64,000 nt of DNA from JACRLV01 sp045863555 (GTDB lineage Bacteria > Planctomycetota > Phycisphaerae > UBA1845 > Fen-1342): positions 186,001-250,000 of the forward strand of contig BTUU01000003.1 of NCBI GenBank assembly GCA_045863555.1, read 5' to 3'. A program made the position numbers and the translations under genes. Positions 24,660-32,838 of this stretch are shown here, in pieces. The notes under the pieces were generated by a model, which had not been told where the DNA came from, ran no database searches, and worked only from the letters and a program-made list of their open reading frames with translations. Within the stretch, counting starts at the first letter, position 1; each line of letters opens with the position of its first letter.

Positions 24660-25778
24660 ATGCGCACGAAATCCGCAGGTTTCACACTGATCGAATTGCT
24701 CGTTGTGGTCGCGATCATCGGGTTGCTGCTCTCGATCCTGCTCCCCGGCCTGAGCGGCGCCCGCGACCAGGCGAAGCGGTCGCGTTGCCTGGCGAATCTG
24801 CGCTCCATCGGCCAGGCGTCGCTGGCGTACGCGTCGGAGGACAGACGGGAACACGTTATCCCGATCCACCTTTCACACGTCTCCAGCGTCGCGGCAACGG
24901 GCTGGACGGAGCGGTGGTGGTGGGGAAACGTGTCGGCCGGCGCGTGGGGCGGCCGATCCGCGCAGGTGTCGTATCCACAGGAGAGCGGGGCGACGAACGT
25001 GATGCTCGACCCGGGGCCGGGCGAACCGATTCCGCCCGGTGCGCGGCCGGACATCTGGGGAGCGAAAACGCGTCCGCTGAACAAGTTTACCTACGGCGAA
25101 CTCGGGGCATCGGACGCGCGGATGCTCGAGGTCTTTCACTGTCCCGCCGATGCCGGATTCCCCAGCCTGGACGAGGTCCAGGACATCAACACGTCTGATT
25201 TCTCCAATCGATCCGCGCGGATTCCGTTCTACGACCTGATCGGCAACAGCTATCGAATATTCCCCGTTGGGATGATCTGGGGGACGACGGGCACGACGCA
25301 CCGAGGCGCATTCACCACCGGCGCCTGGGGGCACCGCCTCTCATCGCTCCAGAACCTCGGTCGGCTGATCCTCTATACGGAACCGATGTTCTACTCGCTG
25401 GGCCGACAGGAAGCGGGAACGGCGCCGGGCGTTTATCGAATCAAGGGCTGGCACAATCGGGTGGCGACCGACAACTGCGCTTTCGTCGACGGATCGGCGC
25501 GTTCGACAGTGGCGCAGCAGTTAGCCAATTACGAGCAAAGTGTTCTTGAGGATATGCGCTACACCGATCCGAACGGCAGTTATGACTACCGCTGGTTTCT
25601 CCGGCGAGGTGCATCGTGGCAGGTCGATTGCTTTCCGACGCCGGGGGCGCTTATTACGCGCTACGACGCGGCGGGAATGCCGATGATGACATTGGATCGC
25701 GCGAATCTGCCGCCCACAACCCGGAGCCGATGGCCATTCGCAGGCTATCAGGAGAACATGGCGCCGCCCGGGGAGTGA
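24660..25778 (+). CDS. Type II pseudopilin-like DUF1559 protein
   Basis: A 372-aa protein with a class III prepilin signal, MRTKSAGFTLIELLVVVAI, cleaved between Gly and Phe by a prepilin peptidase. A long hydrophobic helix and a large C-terminal domain follow. The pattern ARDQAKRSRCLANLRSIGQA and the late block HNRVATDNCAFVDGSAR match planctomycete pseudopilin-like proteins of the DUF1559 kind. There are many Trp and Gly residues. GGAGG precedes ATG 24660. It probably acts in a type II secretion or pilus-like assembly, but no such machinery is in this window. Confidence 0.88.
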   Translation: MRTKSAGFTLIELLVVVAIIGLLLSILLPGLSGARDQAKRSRCLANLRSIGQASLAYASEDRREHVIPIHLSHVSSVAATGWTERWWWGNVSAGAWGGRSAQVSYPQESGATNVMLDPGPGEPIPPGARPDIWGAKTRPLNKFTYGELGASDARMLEVFHCPADAGFPSLDEVQDINTSDFSNRSARIPFYDLIGNSYRIFPVGMIWGTTGTTHRGAFTTGAWGHRLSSLQNLGRLILYTEPMFYSLGRQEAGTAPGVYRIKGWHNRVATDNCAFVDGSARSTVAQQLANYEQSVLEDMRYTDPNGSYDYRWFLRRGASWQVDCFPTPGALITRYDAAGMPMMTLDRANLPPTTRSRWPFAGYQENMAPPGE

Positions 25779-25916
25779 TGCGCCAAAGCTGGCCGTCGCG
25801 ACCACACCGCCTGCACCACATACCCGCCCACCTCGCGGCTATACTCGCACCTCACGGACCCCACTGCTGACCCGGCAGCGGCGTGCATCCGGACTGGCTC
25901 GGAAGGAACGACTGAT

Positions 25917-27482
25917 ATGCGTGATCTGCTACAGCGGCTCGGACTCACCAGCGACATCAACCCCGGCGGCTTTGACGGCCAGTGGTTTGGCTCGGGATCG
26001 ACGACGGACGTCATTTCGCCCATCGACGGAACAAAAATCGCCAGTGTCCGCCAGACGACGACGGCGGAGTATGACCGGATCGCCGGCCGGGCGCAGGCGG
26101 CGTTTGAATCCTGGCGGATGGTGCCCGCGCCGAAGCGCGGCGAGGTCGTGCGGCAGCTTGGCGATGCCCTGCGAAAGCACAAGAAGGACCTCGGGCTGCT
26201 CGTGACGCTGGAGATGGGCAAGATCGCCGCCGAGGGCGAGGGCGAAGTGCAGGAGATGATCGACATCTGCGATTTCGCCTGCGGCCTCTCGCGGCAGCTT
26301 TACGGCCTGACGATGCACAGCGAGCGGGCGCGGCACCGGATGTATGAGCAGTGGCATCCGCTGGGCGTGGTGGGGATCATCTCGGCGTTCAATTTTCCGG
26401 TCGCGGTATGGGCGTGGAACGCGGCGCTGGCGGCGGTCTGCGGCGATGCGTGCATCTGGAAGCCGTCGCACAAGACGCCGCTGACGGCGATCGCGACCAC
26501 GAAGATCGCCGAGCAGGTCTGCAAGGCGTGCGGCGTCGACCCGGCGATCTTCAGCCTGGCGATGGGCTCCTCGAAGGATGTCGGCGAGGCGATGCTGGCC
26601 GACAAGCGGATTCCGCTGGTCAGCGCGACGGGGAGCTGCCGGATGGGCGTCCGCGTGGCCGAGGTTGTGGGGAAGCGGTATGGAAAGACGATTCTCGAAC
26701 TCGGCGGCAACAACGCGATCATCGTGACCAGCTACGCCGATCTCAACCTCGCGACGCGGGCGATCGTCTTCGGCGCGGTCGGCACGGCCGGGCAGCGCTG
26801 CACCAGCACCCGGCGGATCATCGTCCACCGTTCGATGCGCGATGAACTGGTTCGCAGGCTGGTCAAGGCATACGAGACGGTGAAGATCGGCGACCCACGG
26901 CGGCCGGAAACGCTGATGGGGCCGCTCGTGAGCCACCAGGCCGTCAAGGACATGCAGAGCTCGATTGAGCGGCTCAAGAAGGAGGGGGGCCAGGTCCTAC
27001 TGGGCGGCGAACCGCTGAGCGGTCCGGAATTCCCCGGCGGTCACTACGTGAAGCCCTGTATCGCGCTGGCGAAGAACGAATACGCGATCGTGCAGGAGGA
27101 GACCTTTGCGCCGATCCTATACGTCATCGAGTATGGCGGTTCAGCTCGTCCGGCGACGCATGCGCAGCTCATCAGCGAAATCCGCGAGGCGATCGCGCTT
27201 CAGAACGGCGTGCCGCAGGGGCTGAGCAGCTCGATCTTCTCGCACCACCAGATCGAGTGCGAAGAATTCCTGGCGCATTCGGGCAGCGACTGCGGCATTG
27301 CGAATGTGAATATCGGCACGAGCGGGGCGGAGATCGGCGGGGCGTTCGGCGGCGAGAAGGAGACGGGCGGAGGGCGCGAGTCCGGCAGCGATTCGTGGAA
27401 GCAGTACATGCGGCGGCAGACGAACACGATCAACTGGAGCACGGAGCTGCCGCTGGCGCAGGGGATCAAGTTCGGGGATTGA
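25917..27482 (+). CDS. Aldehyde dehydrogenase, ALDH7 (aminoadipic semialdehyde type)
   Basis: A 521-aa full-length NAD(P)-dependent dehydrogenase that oxidises an aldehyde to the acid. It closely follows the ALDH7/antiquitin pattern. The catalytic Cys295 lies in AVGTAGQRCTSTRR and Glu261 in ILELGGNNAI. The C-terminal TNTINWSTELPLAQGIKFG is diagnostic for ALDH7. In other organisms this enzyme works on alpha-aminoadipic semialdehyde in lysine degradation or on related semialdehydes. No other lysine gene is nearby. ATG 25917 follows GGAAGGAACG. A TATACT box lies at 25840-25845 with no clear -35. Confidence 0.92.
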   Translation: MRDLLQRLGLTSDINPGGFDGQWFGSGSTTDVISPIDGTKIASVRQTTTAEYDRIAGRAQAAFESWRMVPAPKRGEVVRQLGDALRKHKKDLGLLVTLEMGKIAAEGEGEVQEMIDICDFACGLSRQLYGLTMHSERARHRMYEQWHPLGVVGIISAFNFPVAVWAWNAALAAVCGDACIWKPSHKTPLTAIATTKIAEQVCKACGVDPAIFSLAMGSSKDVGEAMLADKRIPLVSATGSCRMGVRVAEVVGKRYGKTILELGGNNAIIVTSYADLNLATRAIVFGAVGTAGQRCTSTRRIIVHRSMRDELVRRLVKAYETVKIGDPRRPETLMGPLVSHQAVKDMQSSIERLKKEGGQVLLGGEPLSGPEFPGGHYVKPCIALAKNEYAIVQEETFAPILYVIEYGGSARPATHAQLISEIREAIALQNGVPQGLSSSIFSHHQIECEEFLAHSGSDCGIANVNIGTSGAEIGGAFGGEKETGGGRESGSDSWKQYMRRQTNTINWSTELPLAQGIKFGD

Positions 27483-27511
27483 GCAGGCGGCGGGCGTAAT
27501 GAGTCGAGGGC

Positions 27512-27781
27512 ATGATCCGCTATACGTGTGAGAAGTGTCGCGACACGGGCCTGGTGACCTCGCCGATTGCGGCCGGCGTCTGCATTGCTGCGGCCGTGGC
27601 GTACTGCGTTGGCTCATACTTCGTATTGCGGGGACTTCCCGAGAATCCGCCGGTGCGGGTTCCGTATGGCTATGGGCCGGGCGTCCTACTCGCGCTGCTG
27701 GTATTTGGGCCGCCGGTCGGGCTGATCCTGCTTGCCAAAAGCAGCGTGTTCAAGCGCGGATGCCCATCGTGTGGGAAATAA
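27512..27781 (+). CDS. Small membrane protein with split zinc ribbon
   Basis: An 89-aa protein with CEKC at residues 6-9 and CPSC at about 84-87. Two membrane segments lie between them (about 17-40 and 56-75). If both Cys pairs lie in the cytoplasm, as a two-pass hairpin would place them, they could join to form one zinc ribbon across the membrane loop (inference). ATG 27512 lies 29 bases after the ALDH7 stop. Function unknown. Confidence 0.65.
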   Translation: MIRYTCEKCRDTGLVTSPIAAGVCIAAAVAYCVGSYFVLRGLPENPPVRVPYGYGPGVLLALLVFGPPVGLILLAKSSVFKRGCPSCGK

Positions 27782-27871
27782 TCCGCGTGGACTTGGCGCA
27801 CGCACCGTCGATGGGCGATGATGCCACGGAGGTTCGTTTCTCCGATGACTGCGAATGCAGGAGGTTCGACC

Positions 27872-28243
27872 ATGCCCGGCTACGTTGACGGTTTCGTTCT
27901 TCCCGTGCCCAAGGGCAAAATCGCCGCGTACAAGAAGCTCTCCAAGGCCGCGTCAAAGGTGTGGATGGACCACGGGGCGCTGGAGTACCGCGAGTGCGCG
28001 GGGGATGACCTGAAGATCAAAGGAATGGTCTCGTTCACGAGCATCGCGAAGGCCAAGCCGTCCGAAACGGTCGTCTTCGCGTGGATCGTCTACAAGTCGA
28101 AGGCCCATCGCAATGCCGTGAACAAGAAAGTCATGGCTGATCCGCGGATTGCGAAGATGATGAAGGATCCGCCGCCGTTTGACTGCAAGCGCATGGCCTA
28201 CGGCGGGTTCAGCGTGATTGTCGAGGCGCTGCGGAAAGGCTGA
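27872..28243 (+). CDS. DUF1428 (YbaA-like) protein
   Basis: A 123-aa protein in the dimeric alpha/beta-barrel fold family DUF1428. MPGYVDGFVLPVPKGKIAAY is the family start. WMDHGALEYRECAGDD and VVFAWIVYKSKAHRNAVNKK follow, and the end reads FDCKRMAYGGF. Function is not established. It may be a monooxygenase-like or stress protein. ATG 27872 is preceded by CAGGAGG. Confidence 0.93.
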   Translation: MPGYVDGFVLPVPKGKIAAYKKLSKAASKVWMDHGALEYRECAGDDLKIKGMVSFTSIAKAKPSETVVFAWIVYKSKAHRNAVNKKVMADPRIAKMMKDPPPFDCKRMAYGGFSVIVEALRKG

Positions 28244-28395
28244 GGCTGGTCTTCGGGTATCCGACGGACTCGAATCGGCGGAGGCCTTGAGGGTGCAGGG
28301 GACACCGGGCGCGGGCGCTGATCCGTAATTCGAGAACGGCGCGCGCGGTGCCGATGGCAAACCGGCCATTGGCCGGTTCCACACTTCCCCTTCGC

Positions 28396-28423
28396 GCACT
28401 GTGCACTCTGCACCGTGCACTGT
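28396..28423. repeat. GTGCAC-rich short repeat before serS
   Basis: GCACTGTGCACTCTGCACCGTGCACTGT consists of four closely spaced TGCAC units just upstream of the serS start. It may be an intergenic simple repeat. No function is supported. Confidence 0.35.
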
Positions 28424-28435
28424 ATTCTCTGCGCC

Positions 28436-29713
28436 ATGATCGACATCAAGTTCATCCGCGAAAACCCCGACGTCGTCAAAGACGCCGCGCAGAAGAAACG
28501 CATGACCGTGGACGTCGACGGCCTGCTCGCCGTCGATGGCCGCCGCCGCGCTCTCCAGACCGAGTTCGACGAGACGCGGGCCCGGCAGAACAAGGCCGGC
28601 GAGACCATCGCCAGGGCCCCAAAAGAGGAAAAAGCCGCCCTCGTCGCCGAGATGGGCAAGCTCAAGGGCCGGCTTGCCGAAATCCAGACCGAACTGGCGA
28701 CGATCGAGGCCGATCTCCAGCAGCGCATGCTGACGATGCCGCAGATTCCCGACCCGGCCGTTCCCGTCGGGCTGAGCGACGCGGACAACGTCGAAATCCG
28801 CCGCGTCGGCACACCCAGGCGCAAGGGCGACTTCGGTTTCGCCTTCAAGGATCACGTCGAACTCGGCACATCGCTGGGAATCATCGATGTCGACCGCGGC
28901 GTGAAGCTCGCCGGCAGCCGCAACTACATCCTCAAGGGCGCGGGCGCGATGCTGCACGAAGCGATCCTGCGCTTCGCGTGGGACCTGATGCTCGGCCGCG
29001 GCTTCGTGCCGATGACCGTGCCCGTGCTCGTGCTCGACAAGGTCATGGAAGGCACCGGCTACTTCCCGCAGGGCCGCGACCAGGCCTATCTCTGCGAACG
29101 CGACGGCAAGGCGCTCGTCGGAACGGCCGAGGTGCCGGTCACCGGTTTTTACATGGACGAGATCCTCAAGAACGAGGAGTTACCGAAGCTCTTCGTGGCC
29201 CGCAGCACGTGCTTCCGCCGCGAGGCCGGCGCGGCCGGAAAGGACACGTATGGCCTCTACCGCATCCACTTCTTCGAGAAGCTCGAGCAGGTGGTGATCT
29301 GCAAGGCTGACGCGGCCGAGTCGGCCCGCTGGCACGAGGCGATCATCAAGAACGCCACCGATGTCCTCGAAGCGCTGGAGCTGCCGTACCGCGTGCTCGA
29401 AGTCTGCACGGCCGACATGGGACAGGGCAAGGTGCGGATGTATGACATCGAGACGTGGATGCCCAGCCGCGACGCGTTCGGCGAAACGCACTCGGCCAGC
29501 CGTTTCCACGATTTCCAGACGCGGCGCCTGAATCTCCGCTACCGCGATGAAAACGGCAAGATCCAGTTCTGCCACACGCTCAACAACACGGTCATCGCCT
29601 CGCCGCGCATCCTGATCGCGGTGCTGGAGATGAACCAGCAGGCGGACGGCTCGGTCGCTGTTCCGAAGGCGCTGCGGCCGTACATGAACGGCCTGGAGCG
29701 GATCGGGCCGTAG
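28436..29713 (+). CDS. serS: Seryl-tRNA synthetase
   Basis: A 425-aa class II synthetase charging tRNA-Ser. The start MIDIKFIRENPDVVKDAAQK and an N-terminal helical hairpin arm (about 30-100) bind the tRNA. Catalytic motifs are TGYFPQGRDQAYLCERD, TAEVPVTGFY (motif 1/TAE loop), FRREAGAAGKDTYGLYRIHF (motif 2) and SPRILIAVLEMNQQADG (motif 3). ATG 28436 is fixed by the N-terminus. The 190 bp upstream contain a GTGCAC-rich repeat (28396-28423) and no other gene. Confidence 0.96.
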   Translation: MIDIKFIRENPDVVKDAAQKKRMTVDVDGLLAVDGRRRALQTEFDETRARQNKAGETIARAPKEEKAALVAEMGKLKGRLAEIQTELATIEADLQQRMLTMPQIPDPAVPVGLSDADNVEIRRVGTPRRKGDFGFAFKDHVELGTSLGIIDVDRGVKLAGSRNYILKGAGAMLHEAILRFAWDLMLGRGFVPMTVPVLVLDKVMEGTGYFPQGRDQAYLCERDGKALVGTAEVPVTGFYMDEILKNEELPKLFVARSTCFRREAGAAGKDTYGLYRIHFFEKLEQVVICKADAAESARWHEAIIKNATDVLEALELPYRVLEVCTADMGQGKVRMYDIETWMPSRDAFGETHSASRFHDFQTRRLNLRYRDENGKIQFCHTLNNTVIASPRILIAVLEMNQQADGSVAVPKALRPYMNGLERIGP

Positions 29714-29810
29714 GTGACTCGGCGCGCGTCTTCGGCTCAGCGGCGCACGATCCGCGCTGGGTCGTTGGTTCGCTCCGCGTAGGCCATGTCCGACCGGCGC
29801 GGGTTCCGCA

Positions 29811-31838
29811 TCACGGGCACGTCACGCCGAAGGTCGACAGCAGCCCGGACAGATCGCTGAGATCGACATTCTCGTCGCCGTCGAGGTCGCCGTCGCCCGG
29901 CGTCGCGCCGCCGCTGGCGCCAAAGTGGGCCAGCAGCGTCGCCAGATCGGTGATGTCCACGTCGCCGTCGCCGTCGAGGTCGCCCGGGCAGTCGGCTGGA
30001 ACGACCGCGAAAATCGCATCGCTCTCGTCCCACAGGCCGGGTTCGCGCGATTCGCCGTAGAGGGCTCGCACACGCACCTTCGCCGCCTGCGTCTCGACTG
30101 TCGGTATCCAGTTGAGCGACGCAGCGCCGATTTCGGTCTCGGCAAGGAGGTCGTGCCACACCGTCGCGTCTTCGATGATCTGGAGATCGTCAACCCAGGC
30201 GGTGTCGCTGCCGCTGGATGTGCTGGAGTCCTTCGCGTATTCCCACTTCAACACATGCGGGCCGGCGGCGAGAGTCGTAGTGAACTGCGTCCAGTTCACT
30301 GTGCCCGCACGCCGGACGGCCGATACGCCGTCGACGTAGAAGGTGAAGAAGTCGTAGCCGGACTCGGAGCTGACGCGGTACCAGAATTGGACGCTGCCCG
30401 GACCCATCACCGGCCGCGTGAGCCAGGTCACCTGATTGTGCGAAATCACGCCGGCGCGAACGGACCGCGTGCCGGTATGCGCGGAACCCGTCGTGATCGT
30501 CCACGGCGCGGTTCCGCCGGTCTGGAATGCCGGGTCGAGCGTGGGCGACTCGAAGCCGTCGATGGTCGTCGCGGTTTCGCCGGAGTTTGAGGTTGCCTGC
30601 ACGTGGAAGCGCGCACCGGCGTCGCCTTCCCAGGCGATGATCGTCGGGCGGCCGACGTCGAGCGATTCGCCGCCATTCGGCGTCAGCACGCGGGCCGGGC
30701 GGATCAGCGCGACGTCGAGTCGCGTCGCAGCGCCGGCGCTCACGACCACGTCCGAGATGGTCTGGCGATCATAACCGTCCGCATCGAAGACCAGGCTGTA
30801 CGTGCCCGGCAGGAGCATGCGGTGGTAATCGCCGACATCGGGATCGGTGAAGATGTCGTGATCGCGCCGGACAACCCGTACGGTCGCAGCGACCGGGAGA
30901 CCCGATTGCGCGTCGGTCACAAGCCCGCGCACGCCGATGAGGCACGTTTCGACATAGCTGAGCATCGATTCGCGGTTGTTATTCCAATAGGTCGGAATCT
31001 GCGAGGCGGGCGGCGTTGAATTGGCGAGTTCGATCGTCACCTCGTTGCAGCCCATGTAGACGTAGCCCCAGTCCTGCATGCCGCCGTAGATGACATACCA
31101 GTCCGCGCCGTTGGTGATGCCGTGATAGAACGTCGAGCTGTTCCACATCGGCAGGTTGTAGCGCGAGTATTCCTCGCTGATCCATTCGAACATGTCGTCG
31201 TCGGGCGTGGGCGTGTCGACGCTCGCGCCGCTCGCGTTTGCGTCGAACGGATAATTGACGACCATCGTGCCGCTGTGGAAATTCGCCGCGAGCGTGAAGG
31301 AGTGGGCGAACGCGAAGTTCATCAGGTTGGCGGTTTCCATTTCGCGCCCCGCCGTCGTGTTCTGCGGGCTTGTGTACGGGCAGGGGAAATTCCGGTTGAT
31401 GTCGACGCCGCGCGAATTTCCGCGCGTGCCCGCAACCAGTCCGTCCGGATTCCCGCACGGGATGATCCAGAGCTCGACCTGGTCGACCAGGTTCGTGAGC
31501 CGCGGGTCGATTCCGTATCCGGTCGTCACGTAGTCGATGAAATTCAGGCACATTTCGACGCCGATGATCTCGTTGCCGTGCAGCGTCGAGACATAGCGGA
31601 ACTCCGGCTCATCCTCCTGGATGAGCGGATTGTCCGTGATGCACAGCGCCCACATGTTCCGGTTCTGGACGGTCTTGCCGATGTTGACGAGCCGGCAGAT
31701 ATCCGGATGCGCCGCCGCGGTCGCCGCGAGCGAGACTTCGATCTGCGGGTAGGTGTGGTAGCTCTGCGCCAGCACCACGCCGGGGAGAGAAGCGAGCATC
31801 AGTCCGGAGAAAATCGTGACGAAGGTGCGCGGCGTCAT
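29811..31838 (-). CDS. Exported M14 zinc carboxypeptidase with dockerin-like repeats
   Basis: A 675-aa secreted peptidase with a signal peptide (FVTIFSGLMLASLPGVVLAQ). In the M14 domain (about 26-300) zinc ligands are His87 and Glu90 (TLHGNEIIG) and His188 (NFHSG). Substrate residues lie in DINRNFPCP, and the catalytic Glu270 is in TIELAN. It is followed by a carboxypeptidase-regulatory-like domain (LIGVRGLVTDAQSGLPVAA), a concanavalin-like/MAM-like region (about 430-560) and two dockerin-like repeats ending FGVTCP. ATG 31838 overlaps the ankyrin gene stop as ATGA, so the two are translationally coupled. Confidence 0.88.
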   Translation of the reverse strand: MTPRTFVTIFSGLMLASLPGVVLAQSYHTYPQIEVSLAATAAAHPDICRLVNIGKTVQNRNMWALCITDNPLIQEDEPEFRYVSTLHGNEIIGVEMCLNFIDYVTTGYGIDPRLTNLVDQVELWIIPCGNPDGLVAGTRGNSRGVDINRNFPCPYTSPQNTTAGREMETANLMNFAFAHSFTLAANFHSGTMVVNYPFDANASGASVDTPTPDDDMFEWISEEYSRYNLPMWNSSTFYHGITNGADWYVIYGGMQDWGYVYMGCNEVTIELANSTPPASQIPTYWNNNRESMLSYVETCLIGVRGLVTDAQSGLPVAATVRVVRRDHDIFTDPDVGDYHRMLLPGTYSLVFDADGYDRQTISDVVVSAGAATRLDVALIRPARVLTPNGGESLDVGRPTIIAWEGDAGARFHVQATSNSGETATTIDGFESPTLDPAFQTGGTAPWTITTGSAHTGTRSVRAGVISHNQVTWLTRPVMGPGSVQFWYRVSSESGYDFFTFYVDGVSAVRRAGTVNWTQFTTTLAAGPHVLKWEYAKDSSTSSGSDTAWVDDLQIIEDATVWHDLLAETEIGAASLNWIPTVETQAAKVRVRALYGESREPGLWDESDAIFAVVPADCPGDLDGDGDVDITDLATLLAHFGASGGATPGDGDLDGDENVDLSDLSGLLSTFGVTCP

Positions 31839-32740
31839 CGGCCACCCCCTTCTGTGCGAAGGAGGTCAGCGGTCTGCCGATGCTCCCGCAACACGGCGCA
31901 GGCGAGCGCGGTGCGCCCCTCCTTGTCTTTCGCGTCGCGTGCAGCCCCATTCTCCAGGAGCCGCCGGGCGAATCGTGCGATCGCGGCGTCCAGCTCGGGC
32001 GCCGACGGCCCCTGCGAAACCGCGAGGATCAGGGGCGTCTGCCCGAGCGCGTTCGTCGCATTCACGTCCGCGCCGCGTTTCAGCAGAAGCTCGGCTGCCT
32101 TGTCCCGGCAGCGCCGCGCGGCGAGGTGGAGCGGCGTCTCGCCGGCTTTGTCGTCGGCGCTCATGTCCGCTCCGCGCTCGATCAGGAACTCGATGACCGC
32201 GACGTGGCCGCCGAGGGCCGCCCAGTGCAGCGCCGTGCGACCGGCACTGTCCTTGGTGTCCGCCGCCGCGTTCTTCGGGAGCAGCAGCGATAGCATCTCG
32301 CCCCGGCCCCTGAGCGCGGCGAGATGCAGCGGCAGAAGTCCCTCGCGATCCGCCGCCGCAACGCTCGCGCCGTGCTCGCACAGGTTCCGGCCGATCTCGA
32401 CCCGCGCCGCCTTTGCTTCCTTCGATTCCCCTCCGGAGAGAACCGCCAGATGCAACGCCGTCCGGCCCTGGTCGTCTACCGCATTCGGATCCGCGCCGCG
32501 CTCGAGAAGCACCGTGACGGCGGCCGGGTTGAGAGATGTGGCAGCAACGAGCAGGGGGGTTCTTTGATGGTTATCACGTGCGTCCCGCGCGGCATTGTCG
32601 AGGTCGAGCAGCGTACGAACCCGACCCGCGTCGCCGCGGCGCACCTCGGAGAAAATGTCTGAGCCAGCGTAGGCCGCGGGGGCTGCAAGCATTCCGCAGA
32701 GCAGCCACGAGGCCGTCGTGAACGCCAGGATGAGTCTCAT
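31835..32740 (-). CDS. Exported ankyrin-repeat protein
   Basis: A 301-aa protein with a signal peptide (LILAFTTASWLLCGMLAAPAAYA) and about seven ankyrin repeats with typical signatures (RTPLLVAATS, RTALHLAVLSG, LLPLHLAALRG, RTALHWAALGG, ETPLHLAARR, QTPLILAVSQG, RTALACAVLRE). It has no catalytic motif and is presumably a protein-binding scaffold outside the cytoplasm. ATG 32740 follows GGAGAACTGC. It lies between the C25 peptidase gene and the M14 gene, and its TGA overlaps the M14 ATG. It may chaperone or inhibit one of these peptidases (inference). Confidence 0.88.
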   Translation of the reverse strand: MRLILAFTTASWLLCGMLAAPAAYAGSDIFSEVRRGDAGRVRTLLDLDNAARDARDNHQRTPLLVAATSLNPAAVTVLLERGADPNAVDDQGRTALHLAVLSGGESKEAKAARVEIGRNLCEHGASVAAADREGLLPLHLAALRGRGEMLSLLLPKNAAADTKDSAGRTALHWAALGGHVAVIEFLIERGADMSADDKAGETPLHLAARRCRDKAAELLLKRGADVNATNALGQTPLILAVSQGPSAPELDAAIARFARRLLENGAARDAKDKEGRTALACAVLREHRQTADLLRTEGGGR

Positions 32741-32787
32741 GCAGTTCTCCCTTTCCGGAGATCCACGAATTACGTCACTTCCGCACA

Positions 32788-32815
32788 GGGCTGCCGGCCG
32801 GGTCGCCGGCAGCCC
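32788..32815 (-). promoter_or_regulatory. Stem-loop 47 nt upstream of ankyrin gene
   Basis: GGGCTGCCGGC (32788-32798) pairs perfectly with GCCGGCAGCCC (32805-32815) around a six-base loop. It lies between the C25 peptidase stop (32839) and the ankyrin start (32740), leaving exactly 47 nt to the start codon. There is no U-run, so it could be an attenuator, a processing site or a weak terminator. Confidence 0.5.
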
Positions 32816-32838
32816 GGGAATCACCGCGAGCGGGCACG

